From assembly GCF_014648295.1 (NCBI RefSeq), contig NZ_BMQV01000002.1, positions 62,001 to 126,000 on the forward strand: DNA of 64,000 nucleotides. The letters are read 5' to 3'. The DNA comes from Shewanella saliphila. Its GTDB lineage: Bacteria > Pseudomonadota > Gammaproteobacteria > Enterobacterales > Shewanellaceae. The notes under the pieces are model-generated. The model worked only from the letters and a program-made list of their open reading frames with translations, did not search any database and was not told the origin of the DNA. The translations under genes and the position numbers were made by a program. Below are positions 8,586 through 18,867 of the stretch, piece after piece (within the stretch, counting starts at the first letter, position 1; each line of letters starts with the position of its first letter).

Positions 8586-10952
8586 ATGGCTAACTCAAAT
8601 GAGATCACCGCGCTAAAGAAATATGTAAGAGCAACCAACTTCCTTGCTACTTCACAAATTTATCTAAAGCAAAACGTCCTATTCAAACGTCCTTTACAGC
8701 ACACAGATATCAAACCACGTCTTCTTGGCCACTGGGGCACCTGCCCGGGTATCAACTTTGTCTATGCCAACGTTAACCGTTTAATTGTTAAACATAAACG
8801 TGAATTTATTTATCTTGTCGGTCCTGGTCATGGTTTCCCAGCGGTACAAGCAAACTTATTTGTTGAAGGTTCATTAAGCCACTTCTATCCAGAAACAATC
8901 CCTTATACCGAAACCGGCATTGAAGATATTTGTAAAAAATTCTCTGCTGCGTACGGATACCCTTCACACGCAAACCCAGAAGCACCAGGACAAATTCTAG
9001 AAGGTGGTGAGTTAGGCTATTCACTTTCTGTTGCTTGGGGCTCAGTACTTGATAACCCAAACCTTATTGCAGCCTGTTTAATTGGCGACGGTGAAGCGGA
9101 AACCGGTCCTTTAGCCGCGTCTTGGTATGCTAACCGTTTAGTTTCTCCAGCTAACAACGGTGCGGTACTACCAATTGTTCATATCAATGGCTATAAGATT
9201 TCAGGTCCAACACGCATGGGTCGTATGAGCCATGAAGAATTAGATCTCGAGTTCCGTGGCTTGGGTTACCATCCCATTATTGTTGATGACCAGCTAGACA
9301 CTGACATCTTTGAACAAATGACAGCGGCAATGGACTTATCATATGACATGATTAATGACATTCAGCGTCGTGCACGTTCTGGCGAAGATGTTGTCAAACC
9401 ACGCTGGCCGGTGATTTTAATGCGCACAGCAAAAGGTTGGACAGGCACATCTGAATACGATGGTAAAAAACTAGAAGGTAACTGCGAATCACACCAAGTG
9501 ATTGTCAACAACTGTGCTAAAGATAAAGGCCACCTTGCGGCACTTGACGCATGGTTAGCCAGCTACAAGTTTGAAGAGTTAGTACAAACGACAGAAACAG
9601 GTGAGTTAGTATTTGATAAAGACATCATGTCTTTAATGCCACCAAAAGATCTGTGCTGTGGTCGTCAACGTTTAAGTTACGGCGGCGAAGTGGTGCGTGC
9701 ACTAGCAAACCCTGATTTAACGAAATTAGGATACGGTGCGGAAACCCCACGTGGTCAGCGCGGTTTCTCAATGTTGAAAATGGGTCAATGGATGCGTGAT
9801 GCATTCAAATTAAACCGTGACCAACGTAACTTGCGTATTTTCAGCCCTGATGAAACTTATTCAAACCAATTACAAGCAGTATTTGAAGAAACAGATCGCG
9901 CTTGGCAGTGGCCAATTGAAAGCTGGGATGAAGACATGTCTCGTGATGGTCGCGTCATCGAGCTTTTATCTGAAAACTTGCTTTTTGGTATGCTGCACGG
10001 TTACACAGTAACGGGTCGTCACGGCATGTTCCCAACTTATGAGGCATTCTCACAAGTTGTATCTTCAATGGCTGACCAATACTGTAAATATGTACATGCG
10101 AGCCAAGGCATTCATTTCCGTAAGCCTATTCCTGCATGTAACGTAGTACTGTCATCGCTACTAGAACGTCAAGATCACAACGGTTATTCTCACCAGAACC
10201 CATCGTTCCTTGGCGCTATGTTAGAAAAACACCCAGACATTATCTCTGCTTATTTACCAGCAGATGCTAACAGCACCTTGATTTATACTGAACGCGCTTA
10301 TGCTGACAGAGATAAGTTAAACATTATTGTTGCGGGTAAAAAATCGCTACCACAATGGTTATCATTAGATGAAGCTCGTAAACAAGCTAAAGACGGTGTC
10401 ATGGTATGGGATTTTGCCTCTGACGAAAATCCTGATGTGGTATTAGCGGGTTGTGGTGATTACGCAACACAAGAATGTATGGCTTCATTGGTACTCATTC
10501 GTGAAATATTACCAAGAGTGCGTATTCGCTTTGTCAGTGTATCTGAATTACACAGTAGCGGTTTAGGTAGCCTTAAATTCCAAAGCAAGCCTTGGATGAT
10601 GGACGAAGTGTTCACCGAAGATAAAGGTGTGGTATTTAATTATCACGGTTACCCAAATACCATCAAAAAATTGGTGTTTGATTATAAAGGCAACCGTCGC
10701 TTCCGTATTAAAGGTTACGAAGAAGAAGGTTCAACGACTACACCATTTGATATGGGTGTACGTAACGGGACATCTCGCTACCACCTCGTTATCGATATGG
10801 CGTATAAATTGTTCCAACAAGGTGTGATTGATGAAACTCAACATGTTGCAATTACAACAGACATGTTACAACGCTTAGTTGATCACAAGAACTACATCAA
10901 AGCCAACGGTGTAGACCCAGAAGAGATTGAAAACTGGGTATGGACTCGTTAA
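8586..10952 (+). CDS. xpk: Phosphoketolase (xylulose-5-P / fructose-6-P)
   Basis: Thiamine-diphosphate enzyme that cleaves xylulose 5-phosphate, and often fructose 6-phosphate, with phosphate to acetyl phosphate plus a triose or tetrose phosphate. 788 residues, the normal length. Visible family motifs are LLGHWGTCPG near residue 47, the TPP-binding segment IGDGEAETGPLAASW near 160-175, and NGYKISGPTRMGRMS near 205. GAGGT precedes the ATG. With tal and pgi just downstream it forms a sugar-phosphate neighbourhood, though ompA separates them and each has its own terminator. The gene is not universal in gammaproteobacteria. Confidence 0.95.
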   Translation: MANSNEITALKKYVRATNFLATSQIYLKQNVLFKRPLQHTDIKPRLLGHWGTCPGINFVYANVNRLIVKHKREFIYLVGPGHGFPAVQANLFVEGSLSHFYPETIPYTETGIEDICKKFSAAYGYPSHANPEAPGQILEGGELGYSLSVAWGSVLDNPNLIAACLIGDGEAETGPLAASWYANRLVSPANNGAVLPIVHINGYKISGPTRMGRMSHEELDLEFRGLGYHPIIVDDQLDTDIFEQMTAAMDLSYDMINDIQRRARSGEDVVKPRWPVILMRTAKGWTGTSEYDGKKLEGNCESHQVIVNNCAKDKGHLAALDAWLASYKFEELVQTTETGELVFDKDIMSLMPPKDLCCGRQRLSYGGEVVRALANPDLTKLGYGAETPRGQRGFSMLKMGQWMRDAFKLNRDQRNLRIFSPDETYSNQLQAVFEETDRAWQWPIESWDEDMSRDGRVIELLSENLLFGMLHGYTVTGRHGMFPTYEAFSQVVSSMADQYCKYVHASQGIHFRKPIPACNVVLSSLLERQDHNGYSHQNPSFLGAMLEKHPDIISAYLPADANSTLIYTERAYADRDKLNIIVAGKKSLPQWLSLDEARKQAKDGVMVWDFASDENPDVVLAGCGDYATQECMASLVLIREILPRVRIRFVSVSELHSSGLGSLKFQSKPWMMDEVFTEDKGVVFNYHGYPNTIKKLVFDYKGNRRFRIKGYEEEGSTTTPFDMGVRNGTSRYHLVIDMAYKLFQQGVIDETQHVAITTDMLQRLVDHKNYIKANGVDPEEIENWVWTR

Positions 10953-10969
10953 TTCAGTCAGTTAGATAA

Positions 10970-10998
10970 AAAATACGCCGTCAAGGCGTATTTTTTTG
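10970..10998 (+). terminator. Terminator of xpk
   Basis: AAATACGCC and GGCGTATTT arms, 5-nt loop, followed by a T-run. Confidence 0.92.
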
Positions 10999-11333
10999 TC
11001 TGTAGCGCAATAAAAACGACATTTTTTTAGGTGTATTAGACTAACTATCTAAAAATAAAGATTAATTTCAACATTGATTTTCAATCATTCACATTAAAAA
11101 ACAAGTTTCATTAGCAATTGTTTTCATTGGTATTTTTCTGCATACGTCAATTTTACAACGGTGACTTTTAATTGACCATTACAAAAAATTAATCCTTTTT
11201 ACTATAGAAAAACATCTAATTACGGCTCATAATTGCCGCGCTGACTAAAATACAAAGAATCACCACACTAAGTGTCAGCAATGCATGACCCTAACAACTC
11301 CGTTACATGCATGTATGGTGGAGTAAAATAACA
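10999..11333. other. Intergenic region upstream of the ompA-like gene
   Basis: About 335 bp of strongly AT-rich DNA. It should contain the promoter of the outer-membrane protein gene, which is probably highly expressed, but I could not pick out one -35/-10 pair with confidence. No gene is seen. Confidence 0.4.
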
Positions 11334-12461
11334 ATGGACTATAAGATTATGATGAAGAACACATTAAAAGTAGTATTACTCACCTCTATGTTACCTTTCG
11401 CAGCCTCTGCCGCTGAAGAAATGACTCCTTGGTATATTGGTGGTGGTGTAGGCATTAACGATTACGAACAGAATTGCGACAACGCATTGACATGTGGTGA
11501 CGATGACCCATATGCATGGGATGTGTTTGGTGGCTATTTATTTAACGAATTCATCGGTATCGAAGTCGGCTACCGTGATCTAGGCAACGCAGAATGGACT
11601 GGTAATGACGGCAACATGTATGACGTTGGCGCAAGCGGTGTTAGCGTAGGTGTTGTTGGCTTTTACCCATTAGCTGACAAGTGGAGTCTTTCTTCTGAAG
11701 TTGGTACTTACAGCTACCTTCTAGAAAACGACAAAAAAATTAATGGCTCAAACTTGAGCGATTCAGGTATTGGTTTATTTGTTGGTGCAGGTGTTGGCTA
11801 TAACTTTACCGACAACCTTAAACTACAAGCTAAATACCGTCGCTATGAAAACATGGATGCTGACGTATTAAATAACCTTAAGATGGAAAGCAACTATTGG
11901 GGCTTAGCTCTTAGCTACCGTTTTGGTACTGCTAGCCCAGCACCTGTTGCTGCAGCGCCAGTAGTTGCCGCTGTTGTTGCCGCTCCTGGCGATGATGACA
12001 AAGATGGTGTAACAAACAACATCGACAAATGTGCAGACACGCCAATGACTCACAAAGTTGATGCTACTGGTTGTACTGTATATGAAAACATCACAACCAA
12101 GCATGATTTAGGCGGTATTTTATTCGCTAACAATTCTGCTGAAATCCGTACTGGTTCATTTGCTGATTTAGAAAAATTAGCTGACTATTTAACTAAGTAC
12201 CCACAACACACTGTATCTATCGAAGGCCACGCGTCTAACGTAGGTAAAGCAGAATACAACATGAAGCTTTCTGAGCGTCGTGCTGTAGCTGTAGCAAATG
12301 CATTAAACACAAAATATGGCATTAGCTCTAGCCGTATCAGCTCTGTAGGCTATGGCGTAACTAAACCTGTTATGCAAGGTAGCTCTGCTGAAGCAAACCG
12401 TGTAAACCGTCGCATCGAAGCGATTATTACTGGTACTGAAAAGCGTCCAGTAATGCGTTAA
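11334..12461 (+). CDS. OmpA-family outer-membrane porin with peptidoglycan-binding domain
   Basis: Structural protein linking outer membrane and peptidoglycan. I chose the ATG at 11334 because GGTGGAG lies 10 nt upstream; an ATG at 11352 would give a more compact signal peptide. A signal peptide ends near ASAAEE. Next comes an eight-stranded beta-barrel of about 190 residues ending in a Tyr/Phe pattern (LALSYRFG), an Ala/Pro/Val hinge, a short Asp-rich thrombospondin-type-3 repeat (GDDDKDGVTNNIDKC), and the OmpA C-terminal domain with IEGHASNVG and NRVNRRIEAII. Two Cys flank the barrel-domain junction as in OmpA. Confidence 0.92.
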   Translation: MDYKIMMKNTLKVVLLTSMLPFAASAAEEMTPWYIGGGVGINDYEQNCDNALTCGDDDPYAWDVFGGYLFNEFIGIEVGYRDLGNAEWTGNDGNMYDVGASGVSVGVVGFYPLADKWSLSSEVGTYSYLLENDKKINGSNLSDSGIGLFVGAGVGYNFTDNLKLQAKYRRYENMDADVLNNLKMESNYWGLALSYRFGTASPAPVAAAPVVAAVVAAPGDDDKDGVTNNIDKCADTPMTHKVDATGCTVYENITTKHDLGGILFANNSAEIRTGSFADLEKLADYLTKYPQHTVSIEGHASNVGKAEYNMKLSERRAVAVANALNTKYGISSSRISSVGYGVTKPVMQGSSAEANRVNRRIEAIITGTEKRPVMR

Positions 12462-12489
12462 TTTTTACAAAAAATACGCTACACTTTAA

Positions 12490-12517
12490 AGTCGCTGCTT
12501 GCAGCGGCTTTTTTATT
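12490..12517 (+). terminator. Terminator of the ompA-like gene
   Basis: GTCGCTGC / GCAGCGGC hairpin followed by T-rich DNA shortly after the stop. Confidence 0.8.
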
Positions 12518-12670
12518 TTCAGAACGACCAAAAAACAATACAACACTGACTAACACTGACGTTGCGGTAACTGAATTGTCAATCAAGTTCAGCTTGGTTA
12601 ACCAATTCTGTCTGTTTAGCAACAATATCAATTAAATTTGAGCGAAAATAATGATTTTTTTCGTAATTTT

Positions 12671-12702
12671 TTTACAAATTAAGTTGGAATAATCGCTATA
12701 AT
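12671..12702 (+). promoter_or_regulatory. Candidate promoter of tal
   Basis: A perfect TATAAT at 12697-12702 lies 55 nt before the tal ATG. The best -35-like hexamer, TTTACA at 12671, is 20 nt away, which is longer than ideal, so the -10 is the stronger half of this call. Confidence 0.45.
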
Positions 12703-12757
12703 CGCTTCTAATAACGGTATAGATTTATATTAATTGCTTATCGAGAGGAAAATTTCC

Positions 12758-13711
12758 ATGGCCAACACACTCGCGCAACTCAAGTCATTCACTACCATCG
12801 TTGCTGATACTGGCGACATAGAGGCAATTAAGCGTTACCAGCCTGAAGATGCCACGACCAATCCATCATTGATTTTAAAAGCATCTCAAATTCCAGAATA
12901 TGCACCGCTTATTGATGACTCGATTGCTTGGGCTAAAACACAGAGCAGCAACATTGACCAACAAATCGAAGATGCTGGCGATAAACTGGCTGTCAACATC
13001 GGTGTTGAAATTTTAAAATTAGTACCTGGCCGCATTTCTACAGAAGTTGATGCACGATTATCATTCGACAAGCAGCGCTCAATTGATAAAGCTCACAAAC
13101 TAATTAAACTTTACCAAGAAGCGGGTATTGATAAGTCACGCATTCTTATTAAGTTGGCTTCTACTTGGGAAGGCATTTGCGCTGCAAAAGAGCTCGAAAA
13201 AGAAGGTATCAACTGTAACTTAACCTTACTGTTTAGTTTTGCCCAAGCAAGAGCTTGTGCTGAAGCTGGCGTATACCTTATCTCGCCTTTTGTAGGCCGT
13301 ATTTTAGACTGGTATAAAAAAGACACAGGTCTAGATTACACCGCTGAAACTGACCCAGGTGTCGTTTCGGTTACTGAAATTTACAACTACTACAAGCAAC
13401 ATGGCTACAACACAGTAGTGATGGGCGCGAGCTTCAGAAATATCGGTGAGATTATCGAATTAGCCGGTTGTGACCGTTTAACGATTGGCCCTGCTCTGCT
13501 TGAAGAATTAGCTAACACAGATAAAACAATTAGCCGTAAATTAGTGGCAACAACCTCAACAGTTGCAGCGCCAACAGCACTCACTGAAGAGCAATTCCGT
13601 TGGGCCTTTAATGAAGATCCAATGGCCGTTGACAAGTTAGCAGAAGGTATTCGTAACTTTGCCATCGATCAGGGCAAGCTAGAAGTTATGCTAAAAAGCA
13701 AATTAAGCTAA
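12758..13711 (+). CDS. tal: Transaldolase
   Basis: Transfers a dihydroxyacetone unit between sugar phosphates in the non-oxidative pentose phosphate pathway. 317 residues, the same length as E. coli TalB. Family segments visible are the start [20 protein letters not shown], the DATTNPSLI motif near 35, and the Schiff-base Lys within [13 protein letters not shown] near 130. GAGAGGA precedes the ATG at 12758; an in-frame extension to 12734 lacks support. pgi follows after 19 nt, so the two are probably cotranscribed, coupling pentose and hexose phosphate pools. Confidence 0.96.
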   Translation: MANTLAQLKSFTTIVADTGDIEAIKRYQPEDATTNPSLILKASQIPEYAPLIDDSIAWAKTQSSNIDQQIEDAGDKLAVNIGVEILKLVPGRISTEVDARLSFDKQRSIDKAHKLIKLYQEAGIDKSRILIKLASTWEGICAAKELEKEGINCNLTLLFSFAQARACAEAGVYLISPFVGRILDWYKKDTGLDYTAETDPGVVSVTEIYNYYKQHGYNTVVMGASFRNIGEIIELAGCDRLTIGPALLEELANTDKTISRKLVATTSTVAAPTALTEEQFRWAFNEDPMAVDKLAEGIRNFAIDQGKLEVMLKSKLS

Positions 13712-13730
13712 ACAGTAGGAGACTTTACTC

Positions 13731-15368
13731 GTGACTAAACTCACTCAAAGCACTACCTGGAAAGCACTACAGGCTCACACAAGCCAATTACCTCATATGC
13801 GTGAACTGTTTGCTCAAAACCCACAGCGTTTTGAACAAATGAGCGTTAAGGCCTGTGGGCTGTTTTTAGATTATTCTAAAAACCGCATCAACGATGACAC
13901 GCTTGAGCTGCTTTTTTCATTGGCTAAAGAAGCCAATTTAACTGAAAAAATAGCAGCCATGTTTAATGGCGATGTCATTAACAACACTGAACACCGTGCA
14001 GTGCTTCACACCGCCCTTCGCAGTAAAGCGGAGCAAGAAATCATTGCTGAAGGTGCCAACATCGTCCCTGAAGTACAGCAAACACTGGCTAAAATGGCCG
14101 GTTTTGTTGAGTCTGTTCAATCAGGACAATGGAAAGGCTACACAGGCAAAGCCATCACTGATGTTGTCAGCATTGGTATTGGCGGCTCTTTTCTTGGGCC
14201 TAAGATTGTCTCTCAAGCGTTGAGACCTTATTGGCATGCAGGGCTTAATTGCCACTTTGTCGCCAATGTTGACGCGACATCAATTTGCGAAAAGCTTAAA
14301 GGCCTTAATGCCGAGACAACCTTGTTTGTCATGTCATCAAAGTCATTTGGCACCCAAGAAACACTCACAAATACCTTAAGTGCGAAAGACTGGTTCTTAG
14401 CTCAAGGCGCGACACAGCAAGATATTGCAAAACATTTTGTCGCCGTCACATCCAATGTGGCTAAAGCGACTGAATTTGGAATGGATGCAAACAACATTTT
14501 CCCAATGTGGGACTGGGTTGGTGGACGCTATTCTTTATGGTCAGCAATTGGTCTGCCAATCGCGCTATTAGTCGGTATGGATAATTTTAAAGCCTTACTT
14601 GACGGTGCTCACCAAATGGATGAGCACTTTGCCAATACGCCTCTACCCCAAAATATGCCGGTGATTATGGCGATGTTGTCTGTGTTATATGGTAATTTCC
14701 ATGGTTCACAGTCGCATGTCATTTTAACCTATGACCATTATTTGCGTGGTTTACCTGCTTATTTCCAACAGCTTGATATGGAAAGTAACGGCAAGTCAGT
14801 CACCTTAGATGGCACCGATGTAGATTACAGTACTGGCCCAGTGATTTGGGGCGGCGAAGGCACTAATGGTCAACATGCTTATCACCAATTACTGCATCAA
14901 GGTACAGCATTAATCCCTGCTGACTTTATCATGCCACTTCAAAGTCATAATCCTTTGGGTGAACACCATGATCAATTAGCCTCAAATTGCTTTGGACAAA
15001 CTCAAGCATTGATGCAAGGTCGTACGTTTGCAGAAGCATTGGCAGAACTCAGTAACAGTAAGCTTGATGAGCCACAAAAAGCGCTTATCGCCAAACATAA
15101 GGTGATGTCTGGTAATAAACCAAGCAATACTTTATTGATGGATAAATTAACCCCGACGACCTTAGGTGCATTAATTGCGCTATATGAACACCGCACATTT
15201 GTGCAAGGTGCGATATGGCAAATTAACTCATTTGATCAATGGGGTGTAGAGCTAGGTAAGCAGTTAGGTAATGATGTACTAGAGCGCATTGGTGCAGACC
15301 TAGATGCAACAGAACTAGACAGCTCAAGCAATGCTTTGGTCAACCTATATCGTCAAGGTAAGCTTTAA
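13731..15368 (+). CDS. pgi: Glucose-6-phosphate isomerase
   Basis: Interconverts glucose 6-phosphate and fructose 6-phosphate. 545 residues, typical of the bacterial Pgi family. Recognisable segments are [12 protein letters not shown] near residue 148, the SIS-domain phosphate-binding stretch [14 protein letters not shown] near 202, [17 protein letters not shown] near 260, and the C-terminal signature around [15 protein letters not shown] near 500. The start is a GTG at 13731 with TAGGAG upstream. It follows tal closely, and a terminator lies downstream, so tal-pgi is a two-gene unit. Confidence 0.96.
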   Translation: MTKLTQSTTWKALQAHTSQLPHMRELFAQNPQRFEQMSVKACGLFLDYSKNRINDDTLELLFSLAKEANLTEKIAAMFNGDVINNTEHRAVLHTALRSKAEQEIIAEGANIVPEVQQTLAKMAGFVESVQSGQWKGYTGKAITDVVSIGIGGSFLGPKIVSQALRPYWHAGLNCHFVANVDATSICEKLKGLNAETTLFVMSSKSFGTQETLTNTLSAKDWFLAQGATQQDIAKHFVAVTSNVAKATEFGMDANNIFPMWDWVGGRYSLWSAIGLPIALLVGMDNFKALLDGAHQMDEHFANTPLPQNMPVIMAMLSVLYGNFHGSQSHVILTYDHYLRGLPAYFQQLDMESNGKSVTLDGTDVDYSTGPVIWGGEGTNGQHAYHQLLHQGTALIPADFIMPLQSHNPLGEHHDQLASNCFGQTQALMQGRTFAEALAELSNSKLDEPQKALIAKHKVMSGNKPSNTLLMDKLTPTTLGALIALYEHRTFVQGAIWQINSFDQWGVELGKQLGNDVLERIGADLDATELDSSSNALVNLYRQGKL

Positions 15369-15406
15369 AAGCAAGCTTGTGTGCCCCCATAAAGCACGAT
15401 GAATAA

Positions 15407-15445
15407 AAAATGCCGTTCAACTTGTTTGAACGGCATTTTTGTTTT
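15407..15445 (+). terminator. Terminator of pgi
   Basis: AAAATGCCGTTCAA and its complement with a 5-nt loop, followed by a T-run. Confidence 0.92.
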
Positions 15446-15571
15446 TAATTTCTTGCAAATTCACTAAATCGTGATTTTTTAGTAACCTAAATGCAACACA
15501 AGTGTTGCACCCTATAGTTGAAATATGATACTTATTTGTTGAGAGACATCATAATAACAAGGGAGGTTACC

Positions 15572-15757
15572 ATGGATCGATTAGACTATGGTGGTGCGCT
15601 AGACGAAGTTGTTGAAAGACCAAGCCGCTCAAAAAGCTCGTCCAAAAAACGCAAATGGCGTGAGATTGAAGCCATTAAAGATAAACAGCGTTTGCTCAAG
15701 GAATTACAAGATATCGATAATTCATTCGATTTTGATGCTAATACGTTAGTTTTATAA
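15572..15757 (+). CDS. DUF3545 family small protein
   Basis: A 61-residue, highly charged protein of unknown role found in marine gammaproteobacteria. It begins MDRLDYGGALDEVVERPSRS. A basic Ser/Lys/Arg patch follows, then a predicted helix containing WREIEAIKDKQRLLKEL and a short acidic tail. GGGAGG sits at ideal distance before the ATG at 15572; the longer frame from 15518 is unlikely. It has its own terminator, so it is monocistronic. No function is inferred. Confidence 0.85.
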   Translation: MDRLDYGGALDEVVERPSRSKSSSKKRKWREIEAIKDKQRLLKELQDIDNSFDFDANTLVL

Positions 15758-15796
15758 CTATACTGCTCAATCTTTGATTGTAGCTAACATCACATA

Positions 15797-15824
15797 AAAA
15801 GAGCGCATTTAGCGCTCTTTTTGT
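15797..15824. terminator. Hairpin between DUF3545 gene and hemerythrin gene
   Basis: AAAGAGCGC and GCGCTCTTT arms with A and T runs on either side; it can serve both convergent genes. Confidence 0.9.
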
Positions 15825-15844
15825 TATCAAGAATAAGACCAACA

Positions 15845-16390
15845 CTACATAGTCGTTTCTGCTTTTTCGATATAAGCTCGCAACTCTTCAAACATCGATT
15901 TATCGTTATCATTAAATAGTGGGTCATCAACTAAACGCTGTTGGCATAAAACCGCCACCCTATCCCAATCATTATCGTTAAAGGTTTGCACAAACAGTGG
16001 AAAAACCTCACGCTCTTCATACTCCATATGCAGCTTTTGCAGTTGAATATAATCACGTAAATCGTTAATGAGCTTTTCACGAGAAATCACCACATCAGAC
16101 AAAATCATATTAAGACTATAAATCAGCGAACCTGACGCTTGCGCTAAACGATGATGCTCGTTATACAATTGGCCACAATTGGCTAAACCCGCTTTATTGC
16201 TATAGTAATCAAAAATAATATCTTCCAGTGGATGATGGCTGTGTTCAGCATAACCTTGCATGTACTCAACAATGTCTCTAACAAGATTAAAATTCACCCC
16301 GTTTCCATCAGCCAATCGAGTCAACTTATTCGAAAGAATATTCAACAAAATGGCAATATGCTTATGATCGCGCATTAAACGTTGCAACAT
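15845..16390 (-). CDS. Hemerythrin-domain protein (HHE family)
   Basis: Predicted cytoplasmic four-helix-bundle protein with a non-heme di-iron site, of the type that binds O2 or NO or takes part in iron-sulfur repair. 181 residues. Candidate iron ligands are the His in RDHKHI near residue 8, the HSHHPLED cluster near 53, HHR near 84, and the HMEYEEREVF helix near 121. This is the hemerythrin HHE spacing, not the RIC/YtfE layout with its extra N-terminal domain. It is transcribed alone, and the upstream thrC terminator isolates it. Confidence 0.85.
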   Translation of the reverse strand: MLQRLMRDHKHIAILLNILSNKLTRLADGNGVNFNLVRDIVEYMQGYAEHSHHPLEDIIFDYYSNKAGLANCGQLYNEHHRLAQASGSLIYSLNMILSDVVISREKLINDLRDYIQLQKLHMEYEEREVFPLFVQTFNDNDWDRVAVLCQQRLVDDPLFNDNDKSMFEELRAYIEKAETTM

Positions 16391-16510
16391 AACTTTCTCC
16401 CGTCATCTAGTTACAAGACACTCTACGTATAAATAATAGTCAAATTTGGCACTTTTACTAATCTACACTGAGATACACAAAATGAGGTATGACCAAGATC
16501 ATAATATTTG

Positions 16511-16556
16511 AATATAAAAAAACACCTAACCACAACCCTGTTGCGTGTTAGGTGTT
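16511..16556 (-). terminator. Terminator of the thr operon (after thrC)
   Basis: AACACCTAAC and GTTAGGTGTT arms around a 16-nt loop. On the minus strand a run of T follows the stem. Confidence 0.85.
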
Positions 16557-16573
16557 TGAATAGAGTTAAGGCT

Positions 16574-17857
16574 TTATTTTAAAACAGAAAACATATGAAC
16601 TTTAAGCAGCTCAAAATTAGCGTCTAATTCTGCAGATAATATAGGCTTCTCTGCTACAGCGGCTAATTCTGGCGGTAAAGGCAAATCAATGGCTAATTGT
16701 TGATCGACCACATCTTTAAATTTAGCTGGATGTGCTGTACCTAAGAAAATGCCACTTTCATCACCTGCTAACCCTAAGGTTAATGCCTGTGCAGCAATAG
16801 CTGCGTGAGGCTCAGACTGATAACCCAGTTGATAAAGCTCAGCTAATGCTGAAGCCGTTTCAGCTTCAGTTAAAGCTACGCCCGTCACTAACGATAACGG
16901 CCAGCCCATTTGCTCACAAATCGCTTCAACGCGTGGCCAATTGCTTGGTTCAGAGACATCCATGGCATTTGACATGGTTGCCACCGTTTTATGTGGTTGC
17001 CATGCGCCATCTTGCAAATAACGGGGCACGGTATCATTGCTGTTCGTTGCAGCAATAAAACGTTTAATCGGTAAGCCCATGGCTTTAGCAAATAAGCCCG
17101 CGGTCAAATTACCAAAATTACCGCTTGGTACTGACATCACAATTTCATCTTTACCCGCTTTTTTCGCTTGAGCAACGGCTTCAAAGTAATAGCAAATCTG
17201 CGCTAACAAACGACTGATATTGATTGAGTTAGCTGAGTTTAATGCTAAACCGTCACGTACATCTGTATCGTCAAATGCTTGCTTAACAAGGTGTTGGCAC
17301 GCATCAAAGTCGGAGGTCACTGCTACGGTATGAATGTTTTTACCTAAAGTAGTAAACATCTTTTCTTGTAGCTCACTGATTTTACCTTTTGGATAAAGCA
17401 CCATCACATTCACGTTATCTAAACCATAAAATGCATCTGCTACCGCAGCACCAGTATCACCTGAAGTTGCCGTTAAAATAGTGAGTTTTTTGTCGCCCGC
17501 AAGTAAGTTGACACACTGAGCCATAAAGCGAGCGCCAAAGTCTTTAAAGGCTAATGTTGGCCCGTGAAACAGTTCTAAACATGCACGCTTATCATCAACA
17601 TTGGCTAAGGGCACATCAAAGGTAAAAGCACTATCTACCAGCTTATCTACACTTTCTTGCCCTAGCTCATCAGCAAGCCATGCACCCAATACTTTTTTGC
17701 TTCGCTCTGCAAAAGGTAACGCTAACAACGCATCGACATCTGCTAACACCGGAATGGTCTTTGGGAAAAACAACCCTCTGTCTTTACCTAATCCCAACTG
17801 TACTGCTTGGCTGAAATTTACTTCCTGTGACGGGTGTTTTAAATTATATAATTGCAT
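16574..17857 (-). CDS. thrC: Threonine synthase
   Basis: PLP enzyme converting O-phosphohomoserine to threonine, the last step of the pathway. 427 residues from the ATG at 17857; a TTG at 17875 would add six unsupported residues. The PLP-lysine lies in ELFHGPTLAFKDFGARF near residue 95-107. The glycine-rich phosphate loop is in SVPSGNFGNLTAGL near 235. Last gene of thrLABC: 50 nt separate it from thrB, and a terminator follows. Confidence 0.96.
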   Translation of the reverse strand: MQLYNLKHPSQEVNFSQAVQLGLGKDRGLFFPKTIPVLADVDALLALPFAERSKKVLGAWLADELGQESVDKLVDSAFTFDVPLANVDDKRACLELFHGPTLAFKDFGARFMAQCVNLLAGDKKLTILTATSGDTGAAVADAFYGLDNVNVMVLYPKGKISELQEKMFTTLGKNIHTVAVTSDFDACQHLVKQAFDDTDVRDGLALNSANSINISRLLAQICYYFEAVAQAKKAGKDEIVMSVPSGNFGNLTAGLFAKAMGLPIKRFIAATNSNDTVPRYLQDGAWQPHKTVATMSNAMDVSEPSNWPRVEAICEQMGWPLSLVTGVALTEAETASALAELYQLGYQSEPHAAIAAQALTLGLAGDESGIFLGTAHPAKFKDVVDQQLAIDLPLPPELAAVAEKPILSAELDANFELLKVHMFSVLK

Positions 17858-17907
17858 TACGACTGCCTTTTTCAAATTTCAAAATAATTAAAGCGAATAG
17901 GTGATAC

Positions 17908-18867
17908 TTACACACAGCGGGTGCCTAACTGATCTAATTTACACACATGGGCAAAACCGCCAGACTGAGAAATATAGTGTTTGAGTAACCAATCTTTCGC
18001 TTTTTCAGCCGTTGCGAGGTCGTCGGTTACACTAAACAATGTTGGACCACTACCCGATATACCTGTGGTTAACATACCTAGCTCTTCTAACGCTGAGCGC
18101 GCATCGGTATAACCCGGAATAGCCGCGGCACGATACGGTTCAGCTAATACATCTTTCAGCATTTCAATAGCTAAAGCGGCATCCTGCTGATAACTCGCAT
18201 GCACAAATGCACTTAAATTGCGGCCAAAATCAATGGCAACCGCTTTATCATATTGTGCTGGCAGTAATTCACGCATTTTGGCCGTCGACAATGAAATGCC
18301 AGGATAAGCGACAACCCAATACCAATTGTCAAAACTTGGAATAGCAGCACAAGCTTTATCTTGTGCATTAAGCATTAGCTGCATACCGCCTAAATAACAA
18401 GGTGCGACATTATCATAATGTACGCTGCCTGAAATTTTACCTTCAAACTCGCCCATTAATCCCAGCAGAGCTTGTTCATCAAAAGGTTTACCAAAATGTT
18501 CATTTAAGGCATATAGCGCTGCAACGACCGAGCTTGCACTAGAGCCTAGCCCACTGCCAACTGGAAGGTTTTTTTCTAAGCTAATGTTCACGCCATCTTT
18601 ACGGTCTAGCTTATAGAGAAAAAACTCAGCACATTGATAAACGATATTATCCTTACCTTCTGCTGGTAACTTATGTGCCCATTCGCCGACCTGGCTAAAA
18701 TTAACCCCAGAATCTGCCGAACTAATCATGACCCGGTCACCTAACAGTGAGCCATCAATAGGGGCTAAAGCAGCACCGAGTAAATCAAATCCTACACCGA
18801 CATTACCCATTGACGCAGGGGCATACACGGTAAGCATTTCTTGGCTTACATTTACCGCTTGATTCAT
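17908..18867 (-). CDS. thrB: Homoserine kinase
   Basis: GHMP-family kinase that phosphorylates homoserine for threonine synthesis. 319 residues. The ATP-binding motif [17 protein letters not shown] is at about residues 99-115, and the C-terminal GHMP motif [16 protein letters not shown] near 265-280. Its ATG overlaps the thrA stop by four bases, indicating translational coupling within the thr operon. It begins with a short extension before [18 protein letters not shown], which is the usual N-terminus; internal starts are possible. Confidence 0.96.
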   Translation of the reverse strand: MNQAVNVSQEMLTVYAPASMGNVGVGFDLLGAALAPIDGSLLGDRVMISSADSGVNFSQVGEWAHKLPAEGKDNIVYQCAEFFLYKLDRKDGVNISLEKNLPVGSGLGSSASSVVAALYALNEHFGKPFDEQALLGLMGEFEGKISGSVHYDNVAPCYLGGMQLMLNAQDKACAAIPSFDNWYWVVAYPGISLSTAKMRELLPAQYDKAVAIDFGRNLSAFVHASYQQDAALAIEMLKDVLAEPYRAAAIPGYTDARSALEELGMLTTGISGSGPTLFSVTDDLATAEKAKDWLLKHYISQSGGFAHVCKLDQLGTRCV